This document shows, piece by piece, positions 7,584-18,918 of a stretch of 64,000 nucleotides of DNA. Position numbers and translations under genes: made by a program. Every line of letters begins with the position of its first letter. The first letter of the stretch is position 1. The stretch comes from Acidobacteriota bacterium (GTDB lineage Bacteria > Acidobacteriota > Terriglobia > Bryobacterales > Bryobacteraceae). The stretch is from positions 186,001-250,000 of the forward strand of contig JAKOTR010000011.1 in assembly GCA_029776225.1 (NCBI GenBank), written 5' to 3'. The notes beneath the pieces are model-generated. The model saw nothing but the letters and a program-made list of their open reading frames with translations, had not been told where the DNA came from and ran no database searches.

Positions 7584-9553
7584 TCGGCGGCCTGACGCCG
7601 GGCCCTTGCCGGCGCCGTCACTTCCTCGATGGCTTTGGCCAGTTCGAGCGGCCGGACCGGCTTGGGAACGTAGCCGTCCATCCCGGCGGCGAGGCAGCGT
7701 TCCCGGTCTCCTTTCATGGCGTGCGCGGTCATGGCGAGGATGGGCACGTGCCGGCCGGTGGTTTTCTCGCGCGCGCGGATGGCGGCGGTGGCAGCCAGGC
7801 CGTCCATGTCGGGCATCTGGACGTCCATGAGGATCAGATCAAAATTTTGCTCGGCGGACTTTTGGACCGCCTCACGGCCGGTTGTTGCCAGCACCACGCG
7901 GTGGCCCTGTCTCTGAAGAATACGGAGGGCGACCTTCTGGTTCAGAACGTTATCCTCCGCCATCAGGATGAAGAGGGGCTGCGCTGCCGTGATGGGCTGC
8001 GGGATGCGGTTTGGAGGCGGTTCGGTGGCCGCCGCGGCATCCGTCCGGACGACCGGCATCGGCACGGTGAAATGAAAAGTGCTGCCGACGCCGAGCTCGC
8101 TTTCGACCTCCAGGCGTCCTCCCATGAGTTCCACCAGCCGGGCTGAAATCGCGAGCCCGAGCCCCGTGCCTCCGTACTTCCTCGTCGTCGATCCGTCGGC
8201 CTGCCGGAAGGCGTCGAAAATCGTAGGGAGCTGTTCAGGCGCGATGCCGATTCCCGTGTCGGTAACGGAGAAGCGCAACGCAACCTCGCTTTCGGTGCGA
8301 GATGCCACCTGGACGCGCACGTCGATGCGGCCCGAGTTGGTGAACTTGACGGCGTTGCCCAGCAGGTTCAGCAGAACCTGCCGGAGGCGCAGCGGATCAC
8401 CGAGCAGCCTGTCGGGGATGCCGTCTTCCGCCTCGAAGTTGAGGGCCAGTCCTTTCTGGCGTGCGGAGATCGACAGCGTGCGGACGGCTGCGCTCACGAC
8501 TTCAACCGGGCACAAGGGCACCGGTTCGAGATCGAGCCGCCCGGCCTCGATTTTCGAGAAGTCCAGGATGTCGTTCAGCAGCATCATGAGCGATTCCGCT
8601 GAACTTTGAGCTGTTTCGAGGTACTCGCGCTGTTCCGGAGTGAGTTCGGTCGCCAGCACGAGTCCCTGCATCCCGATGATGCCGTTCATGGGGGTGCGAA
8701 TTTCGTGACTCATGTTGGCGAGGAACTCGGACTTTAGCCGGGACGCTTCCTGGGCGCGGGCGAGCAGTTCCTGGGTTTCGGCGGTCTTCCGGCGTATGGA
8801 CAGTTTCAGCGTCACGATCCAGATCACCGCGACCAGTGCGAGACCGCCGACTATGGAGGCGGTGACGATGACCTGGGTGGTGGAGAACACTGGGGGGCGG
8901 CGGATCGTGACCAGATCGGCGCTGGTTCGGAGGCGGATCTGGTGTTCGTCCTCCGAAAGAGGGATAGAAATGCCGGTGACCTGCACCTCGGCGCCGGGCG
9001 GAGCGACCTGCGCCAGAACCGACGGGCTGCCGTCCGGCCGCCGGAGGTATACCCGAAGCATTTTCTTGCCGGCTTCCAGCAAGAGAAAATCCCTGTGCTC
9101 GCCGGCGCTGATCCTCGCTACCTTGCCGGTGAGACGGACCAGGCGGCCCGAGTACTTCGCCGTGCGCGCCTCCTTGGGAGTCGTGACCTGCGGGGTGACG
9201 CGGGGCCCTCTGCCGAGCCGGATGACCTGGTCGGCGACCAGCTCAGGCTCAATGTCCCGAAGCCACCGCGGCCGGCCGCGAACTTCCACGCGATCGCCCA
9301 GAGAGAGCTGCAGGGGCTGTGTTCCCGTGACCGCGATGCCGCCGCCCTCGTCCTCGAAATAGAAGACTCCCGGAGAATAGGTCATCATGCCGGGCGGAAA
9401 TGTGACGACGCCTCGCACCGCCACCCGAGGCTGCGCGTCGGGATGCTCGACAAGCCGGCGTTTCAGCTCCGTAATGGAGACGGTTTCGATGCCGGCGGCC
9501 AGTGCCGTCGATTGCATCGCGAAGCAGAGCGCCAATGGGATTGCGGAAACCAC
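7580..9553 (-). CDS. Hybrid sensor histidine kinase with periplasmic domain and receiver
   Basis: 657 residues. A short signal peptide (1-20) is followed by a periplasmic region (about 25-215) with two OB-like beta segments. A transmembrane helix lies at about 227-251, then a coiled linker. The HisKA domain has its phospho-acceptor in [11 protein letters not shown] (about residue 282). The HATPase domain shows the DTGIGI and GGTGLGL motifs. A C-terminal receiver has its acceptor Asp in [13 protein letters not shown] (about 579). It probably senses a periplasmic ligand and relays phosphate through its own receiver. No HPt or output regulator is adjacent. The start is GTG 9553. Confidence 0.92.
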   Translation of the reverse strand: MVSAIPLALCFAMQSTALAAGIETVSITELKRRLVEHPDAQPRVAVRGVVTFPPGMMTYSPGVFYFEDEGGGIAVTGTQPLQLSLGDRVEVRGRPRWLRDIEPELVADQVIRLGRGPRVTPQVTTPKEARTAKYSGRLVRLTGKVARISAGEHRDFLLLEAGKKMLRVYLRRPDGSPSVLAQVAPPGAEVQVTGISIPLSEDEHQIRLRTSADLVTIRRPPVFSTTQVIVTASIVGGLALVAVIWIVTLKLSIRRKTAETQELLARAQEASRLKSEFLANMSHEIRTPMNGIIGMQGLVLATELTPEQREYLETAQSSAESLMMLLNDILDFSKIEAGRLDLEPVPLCPVEVVSAAVRTLSISARQKGLALNFEAEDGIPDRLLGDPLRLRQVLLNLLGNAVKFTNSGRIDVRVQVASRTESEVALRFSVTDTGIGIAPEQLPTIFDAFRQADGSTTRKYGGTGLGLAISARLVELMGGRLEVESELGVGSTFHFTVPMPVVRTDAAAATEPPPNRIPQPITAAQPLFILMAEDNVLNQKVALRILQRQGHRVVLATTGREAVQKSAEQNFDLILMDVQMPDMDGLAATAAIRAREKTTGRHVPILAMTAHAMKGDRERCLAAGMDGYVPKPVRPLELAKAIEEVTAPARARRQAAD

Positions 9554-9668
9554 TAATAGGCATATCGGCAGAAGCGCGGAATTCTTGTGTTCCGGCTAAC
9601 GGCACGGCCTGCGTCCGGCGGCGCTGTTGCCCTCCCTTGTCCCGGCGGTTGTGGTATTCTTCGGTGCG

Positions 9669-10511
9669 ATGAGCACTCGAAGCAATTTTTCACGACGTTC
9701 CTTCCTTTCGCTTATGGCGGCGGGCCCGCTGGCTGCCACAGCGGTGAGCGCCAAGAAAGTTCCGATCGGGATCGAGCTGTATTCGGTGCGCGGCGAGATG
9801 AAAAAAGATGAGATCGCCACCGTGCGCGCCGTGGCCAAGATGGGGTACGAGTGCGTCGAGTTCTATTCCCCGTACTACGACTGGACGACAGACCGGGCCA
9901 AGGAAATGCGGAAACTACTCGACGATCTCGGCGTACGGTGCTATTCGACGCACAACAGCCCGCAGGCGCTGCAGCCGGCTGGGATAGAGAAAGCGATCGA
10001 ACTGAACCAGATCATCGGCAGCAAGTACATCGTTATGGCGTCGCCGGGCAGGGTGCGGACACTCGATGACTGGAAGCGCGTGGCCAGCGTGCTGAACCAG
10101 GCTTCGGAGGCCGCGAAGAAGAGCGGCCTGCGCGTGGGCTATCACAACCACGGCGCCGAATGGAGGCCCGTCGAGGGGCAGAAGCCGATGGAACTGCTGG
10201 CGGCGAACACGGAGAAGGACGTGATGCTCCAACTCGACGTCGGCACCTGCGTGGAAACGGGCAACGATCCGGTGGCATGGATCGAGCGCAATCCGGGCCG
10301 CATCCAGTGCGTCCACCTGAAGGAATGGTCGCCGGAGAAGGGCTACCGGGTGCTGTTCGGTGAGGGAGCGTCGCCGTGGAAGAAGATTTTCGCGGCGGCG
10401 GAAAGCAAGGGCGGCGTCGAATTCTATCTGATCGAGCAGGAAGGCTACGACCTGCCCGAACTGGAGACGGCACAGCGCTGCCTGGAGCTGTACCGCAAGC
10501 TGCGGGGCTAA
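9669..10511 (+). CDS. Exported sugar phosphate isomerase/epimerase-like TIM-barrel protein
   Basis: The start is taken at ATG 9669, because it directly gives a twin-arginine type signal (SRRSFLSLMAAG, about residues 8-19). An upstream TTG frame would bury it. The mature domain is a xylose-isomerase-like TIM barrel with metal-ligand motifs YHNHGAEW, QLDVGTCVETG and VHLKEW, typical of AP-endonuclease-family-2 sugar isomerases or epimerases. Such Tat-exported proteins are frequent in Bryobacterales and related carbohydrate degraders. The substrate is unknown. It converges with the amidohydrolase gene that follows. Confidence 0.87.
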   Translation: MSTRSNFSRRSFLSLMAAGPLAATAVSAKKVPIGIELYSVRGEMKKDEIATVRAVAKMGYECVEFYSPYYDWTTDRAKEMRKLLDDLGVRCYSTHNSPQALQPAGIEKAIELNQIIGSKYIVMASPGRVRTLDDWKRVASVLNQASEAAKKSGLRVGYHNHGAEWRPVEGQKPMELLAANTEKDVMLQLDVGTCVETGNDPVAWIERNPGRIQCVHLKEWSPEKGYRVLFGEGASPWKKIFAAAESKGGVEFYLIEQEGYDLPELETAQRCLELYRKLRG

Positions 10512-10554
10512 TCACTACGCGAGCCTGTCTGCCTCGGGACACGCACGGCCGGCG

Positions 10555-11472
10555 CTACGCCCAGCCGTAGAGTTTCATTGCGGTCAGGCCGCGGATCTTG
10601 GCACGGGCAGCTTCGGGCGCGAAATCGAACATCAGATCGAACAGCCGGAGCTGCCTCTCAAACGCGGCCGGACTGCTTCCCAGCCCGCCCCAGATCATCC
10701 TGTCGGGGCCGAACGCATCATAGGCCTGCCGCACGATCGGCCGGACATCCTGAAACGGGTATTTCTGCTTCGACGAGTATTCCACTCCCGAGTACTTCAT
10801 ATACACATTCGGCAGCCGGGCCAGCTTGAGCACTTCCTGAAACTCGGCGGGCGTGCCCTGCCCGGCGCGCGCGAGGTGGTCGAGTATGACGCGGACAGCC
10901 GGGAAACGCGCAGCCAGTTCGCCGATCTGCGGCGCGTAATACGGGATGAAGTGCATCTGGATAGCCAGGCCCAGCTCCTGAGCCTTGCGCCACGTGGTTT
11001 GCATGGCGGGGTGGCGCATGTCGCGGTCCTTGATCGCGCCGCTGGTTGTGGGCGGCTCGCCCGGCTTGCGCATCTGGTGTATCCGCAGGGCGACGATCCG
11101 CCCGGGATGCTTTTTCACCAGCGCCTCCATGCGGGCCGGAGTGTCCGGCGCGATGGGATCGAACAGGCAGGTGCCCTTGAAGAAACCGGGGCGGGGCTCA
11201 TGGGCGAAGCAGTATTCGAGATAGCGGTGATCGTCCTGGTACGGCTCCGGGTGAACGATCACGACGTGATCGATTCGCGAGGCCGCAAACTCCACGTATT
11301 GTTCCAGGGGTTCTGCCGACGGCTTATAGGGCGCGTTCGGGTGGTAGGGGAACCGCTGCTGGTCCGCGGCGAACAGATGAATGTGCGTGTCCACGAGCGG
11401 GCGGTTCGGGGCAAACGCCCATACGGCCGCCGCGCCGCCCAGGAGCTCCCTGCGCGTCAGTTTCGAAGACAT
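10555..11472 (-). CDS. Tat-exported amidohydrolase (amidohydrolase_2 family)
   Basis: 305 residues. The N-terminus has a Tat-like signal (TRRELLGGAAAVWAF), then the metal motif DTHIHLF at about residue 28. The TIM-barrel strands of the amidohydrolase-2 family follow (ALRIHQMR, IQMHFIPYY, ILDHLAR, IWGGLGSSP). This family hydrolyses lactones or decarboxylates aromatic and sugar-derived acids, for example 2-pyrone-4,6-dicarboxylate lactonase; the substrate here is not evident. The usual Asp ligand after MIWG appears replaced (MIWGGLGS rather than W-G-S/T-D-x-P), which may matter for activity. Confidence 0.87.
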   Translation of the reverse strand: MSSKLTRRELLGGAAAVWAFAPNRPLVDTHIHLFAADQQRFPYHPNAPYKPSAEPLEQYVEFAASRIDHVVIVHPEPYQDDHRYLEYCFAHEPRPGFFKGTCLFDPIAPDTPARMEALVKKHPGRIVALRIHQMRKPGEPPTTSGAIKDRDMRHPAMQTTWRKAQELGLAIQMHFIPYYAPQIGELAARFPAVRVILDHLARAGQGTPAEFQEVLKLARLPNVYMKYSGVEYSSKQKYPFQDVRPIVRQAYDAFGPDRMIWGGLGSSPAAFERQLRLFDLMFDFAPEAARAKIRGLTAMKLYGWA

Positions 11473-11586
11473 GGCAACCTATTCTCCGGTACTTCGGGTT
11501 CGCCGGCTTTTGTGAGGGCGCGGCGGGTTTTTCGTTCCGAGTATATCGTTGCCGGGCTGGGGCCGGAAGGGCCCCGGCAGACGGGC

Positions 11587-13143
11587 CTAGTGCCGGAAGT
11601 GGCGCACGCCGGTAAAGACCATGGCCAGGCCGAGCCGGTCGGCGGCGGTGATCACTTCGTTGTCGCGGATGGAGCCCCCCGGCTGGATCACGGCCGTGAT
11701 GCCGTGTTTCGCGGCTTCCTCGACGCCATCCGGGAACGGGAAGAAGGCGTCCGACGCCAGTACGGTGCCCTTGAGCGGCAGCACGGCCTTCATCGCGCCG
11801 ATCTTCACAGAATCCACGCGGCTCATCTGCCCGGCGCCGACCGATACCGTCTGGCCTTCCCTGGCATACACGATGGCGTTGGATTTGACGTGCTTGCAGA
11901 CTTTCCAGCCGAACAGCAGCGCGCGCAATTCCTCCTCCGTGGGGGCGCGCTTGGTTTTTACTTCAAGCCGGGCGGGGTCGAGCTGGTGGATGTCGGGCGT
12001 CTGGGCCAGGAATCCGCCGGTGATCGACTTCACCACGAGGCCGGGGGCGCCGTCGCTGGCAACCTTGAGCAGCCGCAGGTTTTTCTTTGCGGTGAGGATG
12101 GCGAGGGCCTCCTGGGTGTAGTCGGGCGCAGCGATTGCCTCGATGAACGTCTTGGCGATCTCACGCGCGGTTTCCTCATCGACCGGACGGTTAAACGCCA
12201 GCACGCCGCCAAAGGCGGAAACCGGGTCGGCCTCGAAGGCTTTGCGGTAACTCTCGGCCAGAGTGGCCTGCTCGGCGCAGCCGCACGGGTTGGTGTGCTT
12301 GATGATGGCGGCGGCGGGGCCTTCGAACTCCTGGATGAGCTGCCATGCGGCGTCGAGATCGACCAGGTTGTTATAGGAAAGCTCCTTGCCGTGCAGTTGC
12401 TCGGCGCCGGCAATGCCGGAGCGCCCGGAGGCGTACAGCGCGGCCTGCTGGTGGGGGTTTTCTCCGTAGCGCAAATCGAGCGCGCGGTCCGCACGGATGT
12501 CGAGCGTGAGCGGGAGCGCCGGCGTGGTCTCGACGTACTTGTCCTCCTCGACGGTGATACGGCTGAGGCGGGCGCTGATGGCGCGGTCGTAGTCGGCGGT
12601 GAGCCGGAACGCCTTTTTCGCCAGCCGCCAGCGCGTGGCGAGCGACACCGAGCCGCCGCACTCCTCGAGTTCCCGCGCGACGGCGTCGTAATCCTCCGGC
12701 GCGACCACAACGATGACGTCCTGGTAATTCTTGGCGGCCGCACGGATCAGGGTAGGCCCGCCGATGTCGATGTTCTCGATCAGTTCCGGAACAGTGGCGC
12801 CCTCCCGCGCCGCGACTTTCTCAAAGGCGTACAGATTGACGACCACCATGTCGATGGTGGAGATGCCGTGCTCGTCGAGCGACCGGCGGTGCTCCGGGTT
12901 GCTGCGAATCGCGAGCACGCCCGCGGCGATCCGGGGGTGGATGGTCTTCACGCGCCCGTCGAGCATCTCGGGAAATCCGGTCACCTCGGAGATATCCCGC
13001 ACGGTGAGCCCGGCCTCCTTGAGCGCACGCGCCGTGCCGCCGGTGGATATGATCTCGCAGCCCAAGGCGGCCAGCCGGCGGGCAAAGTCGGCGATGCCCG
13101 ATTTATCCGTAACACTGATCAAAACTCGTTGGATTTTGGACAT
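11587..13143 (-). CDS. purH: Bifunctional AICAR transformylase/IMP cyclohydrolase
   Basis: A full-length 518-residue PurH. The N-terminal IMP cyclohydrolase domain (MGS-like fold, about 1-190) shows ISVTDKSGIADFA and KTIHPRI. The C-terminal formyltransferase domain (about 200-518) carries the conserved KHTNPCGCA and ends in the usual MVFTGVRHFRH. It performs the last two steps of IMP synthesis. The gene is divergent from icd, with about 50 bp between the starts. No other pur genes are nearby. Confidence 0.97.
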   Translation of the reverse strand: MSKIQRVLISVTDKSGIADFARRLAALGCEIISTGGTARALKEAGLTVRDISEVTGFPEMLDGRVKTIHPRIAAGVLAIRSNPEHRRSLDEHGISTIDMVVVNLYAFEKVAAREGATVPELIENIDIGGPTLIRAAAKNYQDVIVVVAPEDYDAVARELEECGGSVSLATRWRLAKKAFRLTADYDRAISARLSRITVEEDKYVETTPALPLTLDIRADRALDLRYGENPHQQAALYASGRSGIAGAEQLHGKELSYNNLVDLDAAWQLIQEFEGPAAAIIKHTNPCGCAEQATLAESYRKAFEADPVSAFGGVLAFNRPVDEETAREIAKTFIEAIAAPDYTQEALAILTAKKNLRLLKVASDGAPGLVVKSITGGFLAQTPDIHQLDPARLEVKTKRAPTEEELRALLFGWKVCKHVKSNAIVYAREGQTVSVGAGQMSRVDSVKIGAMKAVLPLKGTVLASDAFFPFPDGVEEAAKHGITAVIQPGGSIRDNEVITAADRLGLAMVFTGVRHFRH

Positions 13144-13192
13144 GGAACATTTATTGTAGCCCGCTTGCGGTCTTGCACGGCTATGATGGAAA

Positions 13193-14209
13193 GTGTCCTA
13201 CCAAGTAACTCTGCTTCCTGGAGATGGGATCGGGCCCGAGGTCGCGCAGGCTACCGTGCGCGCCGTCGAGGCCACCGGAGTACCAATCGAGTGGGATTGC
13301 CTGGAACTAAGCTCGAAGACGCTTGAGGCCCACGGCGAAGAGATTCCCGAGTACGTGATTGAATCGCTCGAGCGCACGCGTGTCGGTTTGAAGGGACCGG
13401 TGACGACGCCGATCGCCGGCGGCCACCAGAGCGTGAACGTGATGCTGCGCAAGCGGCTGGAACTGTTCGCGAATGTCCGCCCGGTGCGCAGCTTTCCCGG
13501 CATCAGGTCGCGCTACAGCGACGTGCACATCGACATCGTGATGTTCCGGGAGAACACCGAAGACCTCTATGCCGGTCTGGAGAACGAGGTGATCCGGGAC
13601 GTCATCACCAGCCTGAAGGTGATCACCCGGGCGGCGTCTCTGCGCATTGCGCGCTTTGCCTTCGAGTGGGCCCGGAAGCACAATCGCCGGAGGGTGCACG
13701 CGATTCACAAGGCCAACATCATGAAGCTCGGCGATGGGTTGTTCCTGCGCTGCTGCCGGGAAGTGGCGCAGGACTATCCCGAGATCGAATACAAGGAGAT
13801 GATTGTCGATAACACGGCCATGCAGCTTGTCATGCGGCCGGAAATTTTCGACGTGCTGCTCATGCCCAACCTGTATGGCGACATCATCTCGGACCTTGTG
13901 GCCGGGCTGGTGGGCGGGCTGGGTATCGTGCCCGGAGCAAACATCGGCGAGCGGCACGCGGTGTTTGAAGCCGTCCACGGGAGTGCGCCGGATATTGCGG
14001 GGAAGGGGATTGCGAATCCGACTGCGCTCATGCAATCGGCCGTGCTGATGCTGGCTCACCTGGGAGAAACTGAGGCGGCGCGGCGGCTTCAATCGGCCAT
14101 CGAGTGGGTGTATGCGGAAGGGAAGTACCTGACGCCGGACGTCGGAGGCACGGCCGGAACGGCCGAATTCACGGACGCCGTGATCCGCCAGATACAAAAA
14201 GGAACGTAG
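13193..14209 (+). CDS. icd: NAD-dependent isocitrate dehydrogenase (isocitrate/isopropylmalate DH family)
   Basis: 338 residues with the beta-decarboxylating dehydrogenase signatures: LLPGDGIGPEV at the start, the substrate loop HQSVNVMLRKRLELFANVRPV, MFRENTEDLYAG, the LMPNLYGDIISD metal motif and the HGSAPDIAGKGIANP nucleotide loop. The short size and the ENTEDLYAG motif fit the NAD-type, IDH3-like enzymes rather than 3-isopropylmalate dehydrogenase. It converts isocitrate to 2-oxoglutarate in the TCA cycle. The start is GTG 13193 with a weak GGAAA before it. Its 3' end overlaps the terminator of the convergent gap gene. Confidence 0.88.
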   Translation: MSYQVTLLPGDGIGPEVAQATVRAVEATGVPIEWDCLELSSKTLEAHGEEIPEYVIESLERTRVGLKGPVTTPIAGGHQSVNVMLRKRLELFANVRPVRSFPGIRSRYSDVHIDIVMFRENTEDLYAGLENEVIRDVITSLKVITRAASLRIARFAFEWARKHNRRRVHAIHKANIMKLGDGLFLRCCREVAQDYPEIEYKEMIVDNTAMQLVMRPEIFDVLLMPNLYGDIISDLVAGLVGGLGIVPGANIGERHAVFEAVHGSAPDIAGKGIANPTALMQSAVLMLAHLGETEAARRLQSAIEWVYAEGKYLTPDVGGTAGTAEFTDAVIRQIQKGT

Positions 14210-14231
14210 ACCGCCGGGCGGCCTACGTTCC
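14194..14231 (-). terminator. Rho-independent terminator of gap
   Basis: GGAACGTAG (14201-14209) pairs with CTACGTTCC (14223-14231), with a further inner stem, and on the minus strand the hairpin is followed by TTTTTGTAT. It therefore ends transcription coming from gap. The T-tract and the left arm lie inside the last codons of icd, so the element is embedded in the coding end of the opposing gene. Confidence 0.75.
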
Positions 14232-14249
14232 CCGAAAGTGTGTCTCTTC

Positions 14250-15275
<1,026 letters not shown>

Positions 15276-15430
15276 TCAGGGTCTAGTGGGATAACATCTA
15301 ATCATAACAGACCGGCGGGGATCACTCCGCTTCCGAGAGCGGTGGCGAGCTTCGAAGCGGCGAAGCGCAGCCGAAGACGCCTTCAACGCGCTCTTGGGCA
15401 CGCCGCCGATGTTATATTGGAAATTCCCGC

Positions 15431-18100
15431 ATGCAACTTGAGAAAGTCTATGAACCCCAACGGTTTGAGCCGCATTGGGCGCAGTGGTGGATCGATACGG
15501 GCATTTTCCGGGTTGACGCGAACGCCCCGGGACGCCCGTTCTCGCTGGTGATCCCGCCGCCGAACGTCACGGGCTCGCTGCACATCGGGCACATGCTGGA
15601 GCATACCGAGATCGACGCCACGATACGCTGGCGCCGGATGTGCGGCGACAACACTCTGTGGCTGCCCGGCACCGATCACGCCGGCATCGCCACGCAGATG
15701 CTCGTAGAGCGCCAGTTGGCCAGCGAGGGGATCGACCGCCGCCAGATCGGCCGCGAGGAGTTCGAGCGCCGCGTGTGGGCCTGGAAGGAAAAGTACGGCG
15801 ACACGATCAAGCGCCAGATGATCCGCACCGGAACCAGTTGCGACTGGTCGCGCGAGCGGTTCACGCTCGATCCGGGGCTCTCCCGCGCCGTCCGCGAAGT
15901 TTTTGTCCGCCTGTACGAGAAGGGGCTGATTTACCGCGGCGAGTACATGGTGAACTGGTGCCCGCGTTGCCATACCGCCCTCTCGGACCTGGAAGTCACG
16001 CACGATCCGGTCCCCGGCAACCTGTGGCACATACGCTACCCGGTGAAGGGCGAGAACCGTTTTCTCGTCGTGGCGACGACGCGTCCGGAAACCATGCTGG
16101 GCGACACCGCCGTCGCCGTCAACCCGAAGGACGAGCGGTATAAGGACCTGCACGGAAAATCAGTCATCCTGCCGCTGATGAATCGCGAGATCCCGATCAT
16201 TGCGGACGAAGTGGCGGATCCGCAGTTCGGCACCGGAGTGGTGAAAGTTACTCCCGCGCACGATTTGAACGACTTTGAAGCGGGGCGCCGCCACGATCTG
16301 CCGAAAATCCAGGTGATCGACGGCACGGCGCGCATGACCGCGGCCGCCGGGCCCTACGCCGGGCTCGACCGCTACGAAGCGCGCACGCGCGTGGTGGCGG
16401 ACCTCGAGGAACAGAAGCTGATCGAGAAGATCGAGCCGTACGAGGTCAGCCTGGGAAAGTGCCAGCGCTGCAAGACCCCGGTGGAGCCGCTGATCTCTAC
16501 GCAGTGGTTCGTGAAGACGAAGCCGCTGGCCGAGCCGGCCATCCGCGCGGTGGAGGAAGGACGCATCCGGTTCACGCCGGAGAACTGGACGAAGACTTAC
16601 TACGAGTGGATGTACAACATCCGCGACTGGTGCATTTCGCGCCAGCTCTGGTGGGGCCACCGCATCCCCGCCTGGCACTGCAAGGATTGCAGGGAAATCG
16701 TGGTGGCGCGCGAAACGCCGGAGCAGTGCCGGTGCGGGTCCAGGAACCTGGAACAGGATCCCGACGTTCTCGACACGTGGTTCAGCTCCGGTCTCTGGCC
16801 GTTCTCGACGCTCGGCTGGCCGGATAAGACCGAAGACCTAAGGACTTTCTATCCGACCTCTCTGCTGATCACGGGCTTTGACATCCTGTTCTTCTGGGTC
16901 GCCCGGATGATCATGCTGGGCCTGGAGTGCACCGCCGACGTGCCGTTCCGCGAGGTCTACATACACGGCCTCGTGCGCGACGCCGAGCGCCAGAAAATGT
17001 CCAAGACCCGCGGGAACGTGATCGACCCGCTCGAGGTCACCGAGAAATACGGCACCGATGCGGTGCGTATGGCCATGCTGCTGGGCGCCGCGCCGGGCAC
17101 CGACATCGTGCTGAGCGAAGAGCGCATGCTGAGCGCCCGCGCGTTCGCGAACAAGATTTGGAACGCCGCGCGGTTCATCTTTCTGAACATGGAGCGCTCG
17201 GGCGTCTCCCCGTGGGTGCCGGAGGAGTGCGTCTCCTACCGTCCGGTTGCCGTCGGGGCCGGAGCGGAAGGCGTGCCGCTGGAAGACCGCTGGATCTTCA
17301 GCCGGTTGAACAGCACGGCGGAGATGGTGAACCGCGCTCTGGAGCGCTACCGCTACCACGAAGCCGCCCAGTTGCTCTGGCAATTCTTCTGGCACGAGTT
17401 CTGCGACTGGTATCTGGAAATCAAGAAGCTGCGCTTCAAGGAAAATTCGGGGCTGGACGCCCACTGGCGCAATCTGCTTACGGTTTTCGAAGTCTCGCTG
17501 CGGCTGCTGCATCCGGTGATGCCGTTTCTCACCGAGGAGCTCTGGCAGCGGCTGGCAAAGGGATCCAAACACCGCCCGGTTTCCATTGCGCTCGGGCAAT
17601 ATCCGCAGTACGACGTTGAGATCACCGACCTTGCGGCCGAACGGGACATGCAGATTGTGCAAGATATCGTCACCGCCGCGCGTAACCTCCGCGCCGACCT
17701 GGGGCTGAATCCCAAGGAGCAGGTTGACGCCGTGTTGTACTCGCACACCACAGCCGCCGGTGTGGCGCGCCAGCAGGTCGAGGCCATTCAGAAGCTGGCA
17801 AACGTGAAGCTCGAAATTCACGATGGAGCCGCTCCGGCGGATGCGAAGGGGGTGAAGCGCTCCACTACTGAGTTCGACCTGCTGTTGCGCGTGTCGAGCG
17901 CGCAGGTTGAGGTACAGCGCAAGCGGTTGGGGAAAGAGATCGAACAGCTCGAAAAGCTGATCGCCAATTCCGAGAGACAGTTGGGGAATCAGGAATTTCT
18001 GGCGCGCGCGCCGGAGCACGTAGTGAATTCGATACGCCAAAAACTTTCCGAGTACAAGAGCCAGCTTGAAAAGAGCCGCGGCGCGTATGAAGCCTTATGA
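15431..18100 (+). CDS. valS: Valyl-tRNA synthetase
   Basis: 889 residues. Class I signatures are present: the HIGH motif in [14 protein letters not shown] (about residue 45) and KMSKS as [12 protein letters not shown] (about residue 520). The editing domain shows [15 protein letters not shown], and two zinc-like Cys clusters occur (CQRCKTPVE and CKDCREI...CRCGS). A C-terminal tRNA-binding coiled coil (about 825-885) ends the protein. It charges tRNA-Val. A TATATT at 15413-15418 lies close to the ATG, so the leader may be very short. The gene heads a block with ATGA overlaps into nadC and birA. Confidence 0.98.
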   Translation: MQLEKVYEPQRFEPHWAQWWIDTGIFRVDANAPGRPFSLVIPPPNVTGSLHIGHMLEHTEIDATIRWRRMCGDNTLWLPGTDHAGIATQMLVERQLASEGIDRRQIGREEFERRVWAWKEKYGDTIKRQMIRTGTSCDWSRERFTLDPGLSRAVREVFVRLYEKGLIYRGEYMVNWCPRCHTALSDLEVTHDPVPGNLWHIRYPVKGENRFLVVATTRPETMLGDTAVAVNPKDERYKDLHGKSVILPLMNREIPIIADEVADPQFGTGVVKVTPAHDLNDFEAGRRHDLPKIQVIDGTARMTAAAGPYAGLDRYEARTRVVADLEEQKLIEKIEPYEVSLGKCQRCKTPVEPLISTQWFVKTKPLAEPAIRAVEEGRIRFTPENWTKTYYEWMYNIRDWCISRQLWWGHRIPAWHCKDCREIVVARETPEQCRCGSRNLEQDPDVLDTWFSSGLWPFSTLGWPDKTEDLRTFYPTSLLITGFDILFFWVARMIMLGLECTADVPFREVYIHGLVRDAERQKMSKTRGNVIDPLEVTEKYGTDAVRMAMLLGAAPGTDIVLSEERMLSARAFANKIWNAARFIFLNMERSGVSPWVPEECVSYRPVAVGAGAEGVPLEDRWIFSRLNSTAEMVNRALERYRYHEAAQLLWQFFWHEFCDWYLEIKKLRFKENSGLDAHWRNLLTVFEVSLRLLHPVMPFLTEELWQRLAKGSKHRPVSIALGQYPQYDVEITDLAAERDMQIVQDIVTAARNLRADLGLNPKEQVDAVLYSHTTAAGVARQQVEAIQKLANVKLEIHDGAAPADAKGVKRSTTEFDLLLRVSSAQVEVQRKRLGKEIEQLEKLIANSERQLGNQEFLARAPEHVVNSIRQKLSEYKSQLEKSRGAYEAL

Positions 18101-18918
18101 ACGACGTGATCCGCGAAACCGTGGCGCGCGCGCTGGCCGAGGACATCGGATCGGGTGACCTGACTTCGCAAGCCTGCGTTCCGGCGGACATGAAAGCCAC
18201 CGGCCGCTTCGTGGCGCGCGAGCCGCTGGTGGCCGCCGGGATGGAGGTGCTGCCGGTCATCTACGAGCTCCGCGGCGGCGTGGACAGCCTGGAAATTTTG
18301 AAGCGGAGCGGCGACCGCGTCCTTCCCGGCGAGGCGCTGGCGTGTGTGCGCGGCCCGGCTCGTACACTGCTCGAATGCGAGCGCGTCGCGCTGAACTTTC
18401 TCCAGTTGCTGAGCGGCGTCGCGACCACGGCGCGCCGCTATGCCGATGCGGTGGCCGGCACGAAGTGCCGCGTGCTCGACACGCGCAAGACCACTCCCGG
18501 CCTGCGCCTGCTGGAGAAGATGGCCGCGGCCGCTGGAGGCGTCATGAATCACCGGATGGGTCTTTACGACGCCATCCTGATCAAGAACAACCATATCGCT
18601 GCCGCGGGCGGAGTGCGGGCCGCGCTGGAGCGCACGCGAAATGCCGGCGTTCCGGTGCAGATCGAGGTGCGCACGCGCGAGGAACTGGACGAAGCGCTGG
18701 CCGCCGGGGCCACTCACCTGCTGCTCGACAATCTCACGCCGGAGGAAGCCGCCGAGTGGGTGCGCTATGTCGCGGGCCGCGCGACGGTGGAGCTTTCCGG
18801 CGGCATCACGCTCGAAACCATACGCGCCTACGCGGAATCCGGCGCCGATTTCATCTCCTGCGGCGCGATTACTCACTCCACGGCGGCTGTCGACATCAAC
18901 TTCCGGCTGGAGCTATGA
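18097..18918 (+). CDS. nadC: Nicotinate-nucleotide pyrophosphorylase (carboxylating)
   Basis: 273 residues of the quinolinate phosphoribosyltransferase family. Visible motifs are the N-terminal [42 protein letters not shown] with its substrate-binding Arg/Lys, NNHI and LSGGI. It converts quinolinate and PRPP to nicotinate mononucleotide in NAD synthesis. The ATG overlaps the valS stop by 4 nt (ATGA), so translation is probably coupled. nadA and nadB are not in the window. Confidence 0.97.
   Translation: MNDVIRETVARALAEDIGSGDLTSQACVPADMKATGRFVAREPLVAAGMEVLPVIYELRGGVDSLEILKRSGDRVLPGEALACVRGPARTLLECERVALNFLQLLSGVATTARRYADAVAGTKCRVLDTRKTTPGLRLLEKMAAAAGGVMNHRMGLYDAILIKNNHIAAAGGVRAALERTRNAGVPVQIEVRTREELDEALAAGATHLLLDNLTPEEAAEWVRYVAGRATVELSGGITLETIRAYAESGADFISCGAITHSTAAVDINFRLEL

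Noticed and set aside
10876-13326. 816-residue plus-strand open frame across purH
   Set aside because: It is the antisense shadow of purH and the amidohydrolase; His/Arg/Val/Gly-rich composition with no family motif, typical of GC-rich antisense frames.
18342-18914. Upstream extension of birA (441-residue frame from 18342)
   Set aside because: The extension is nadC read out of frame; ATG 18915 with the ATGA overlap is the natural start.
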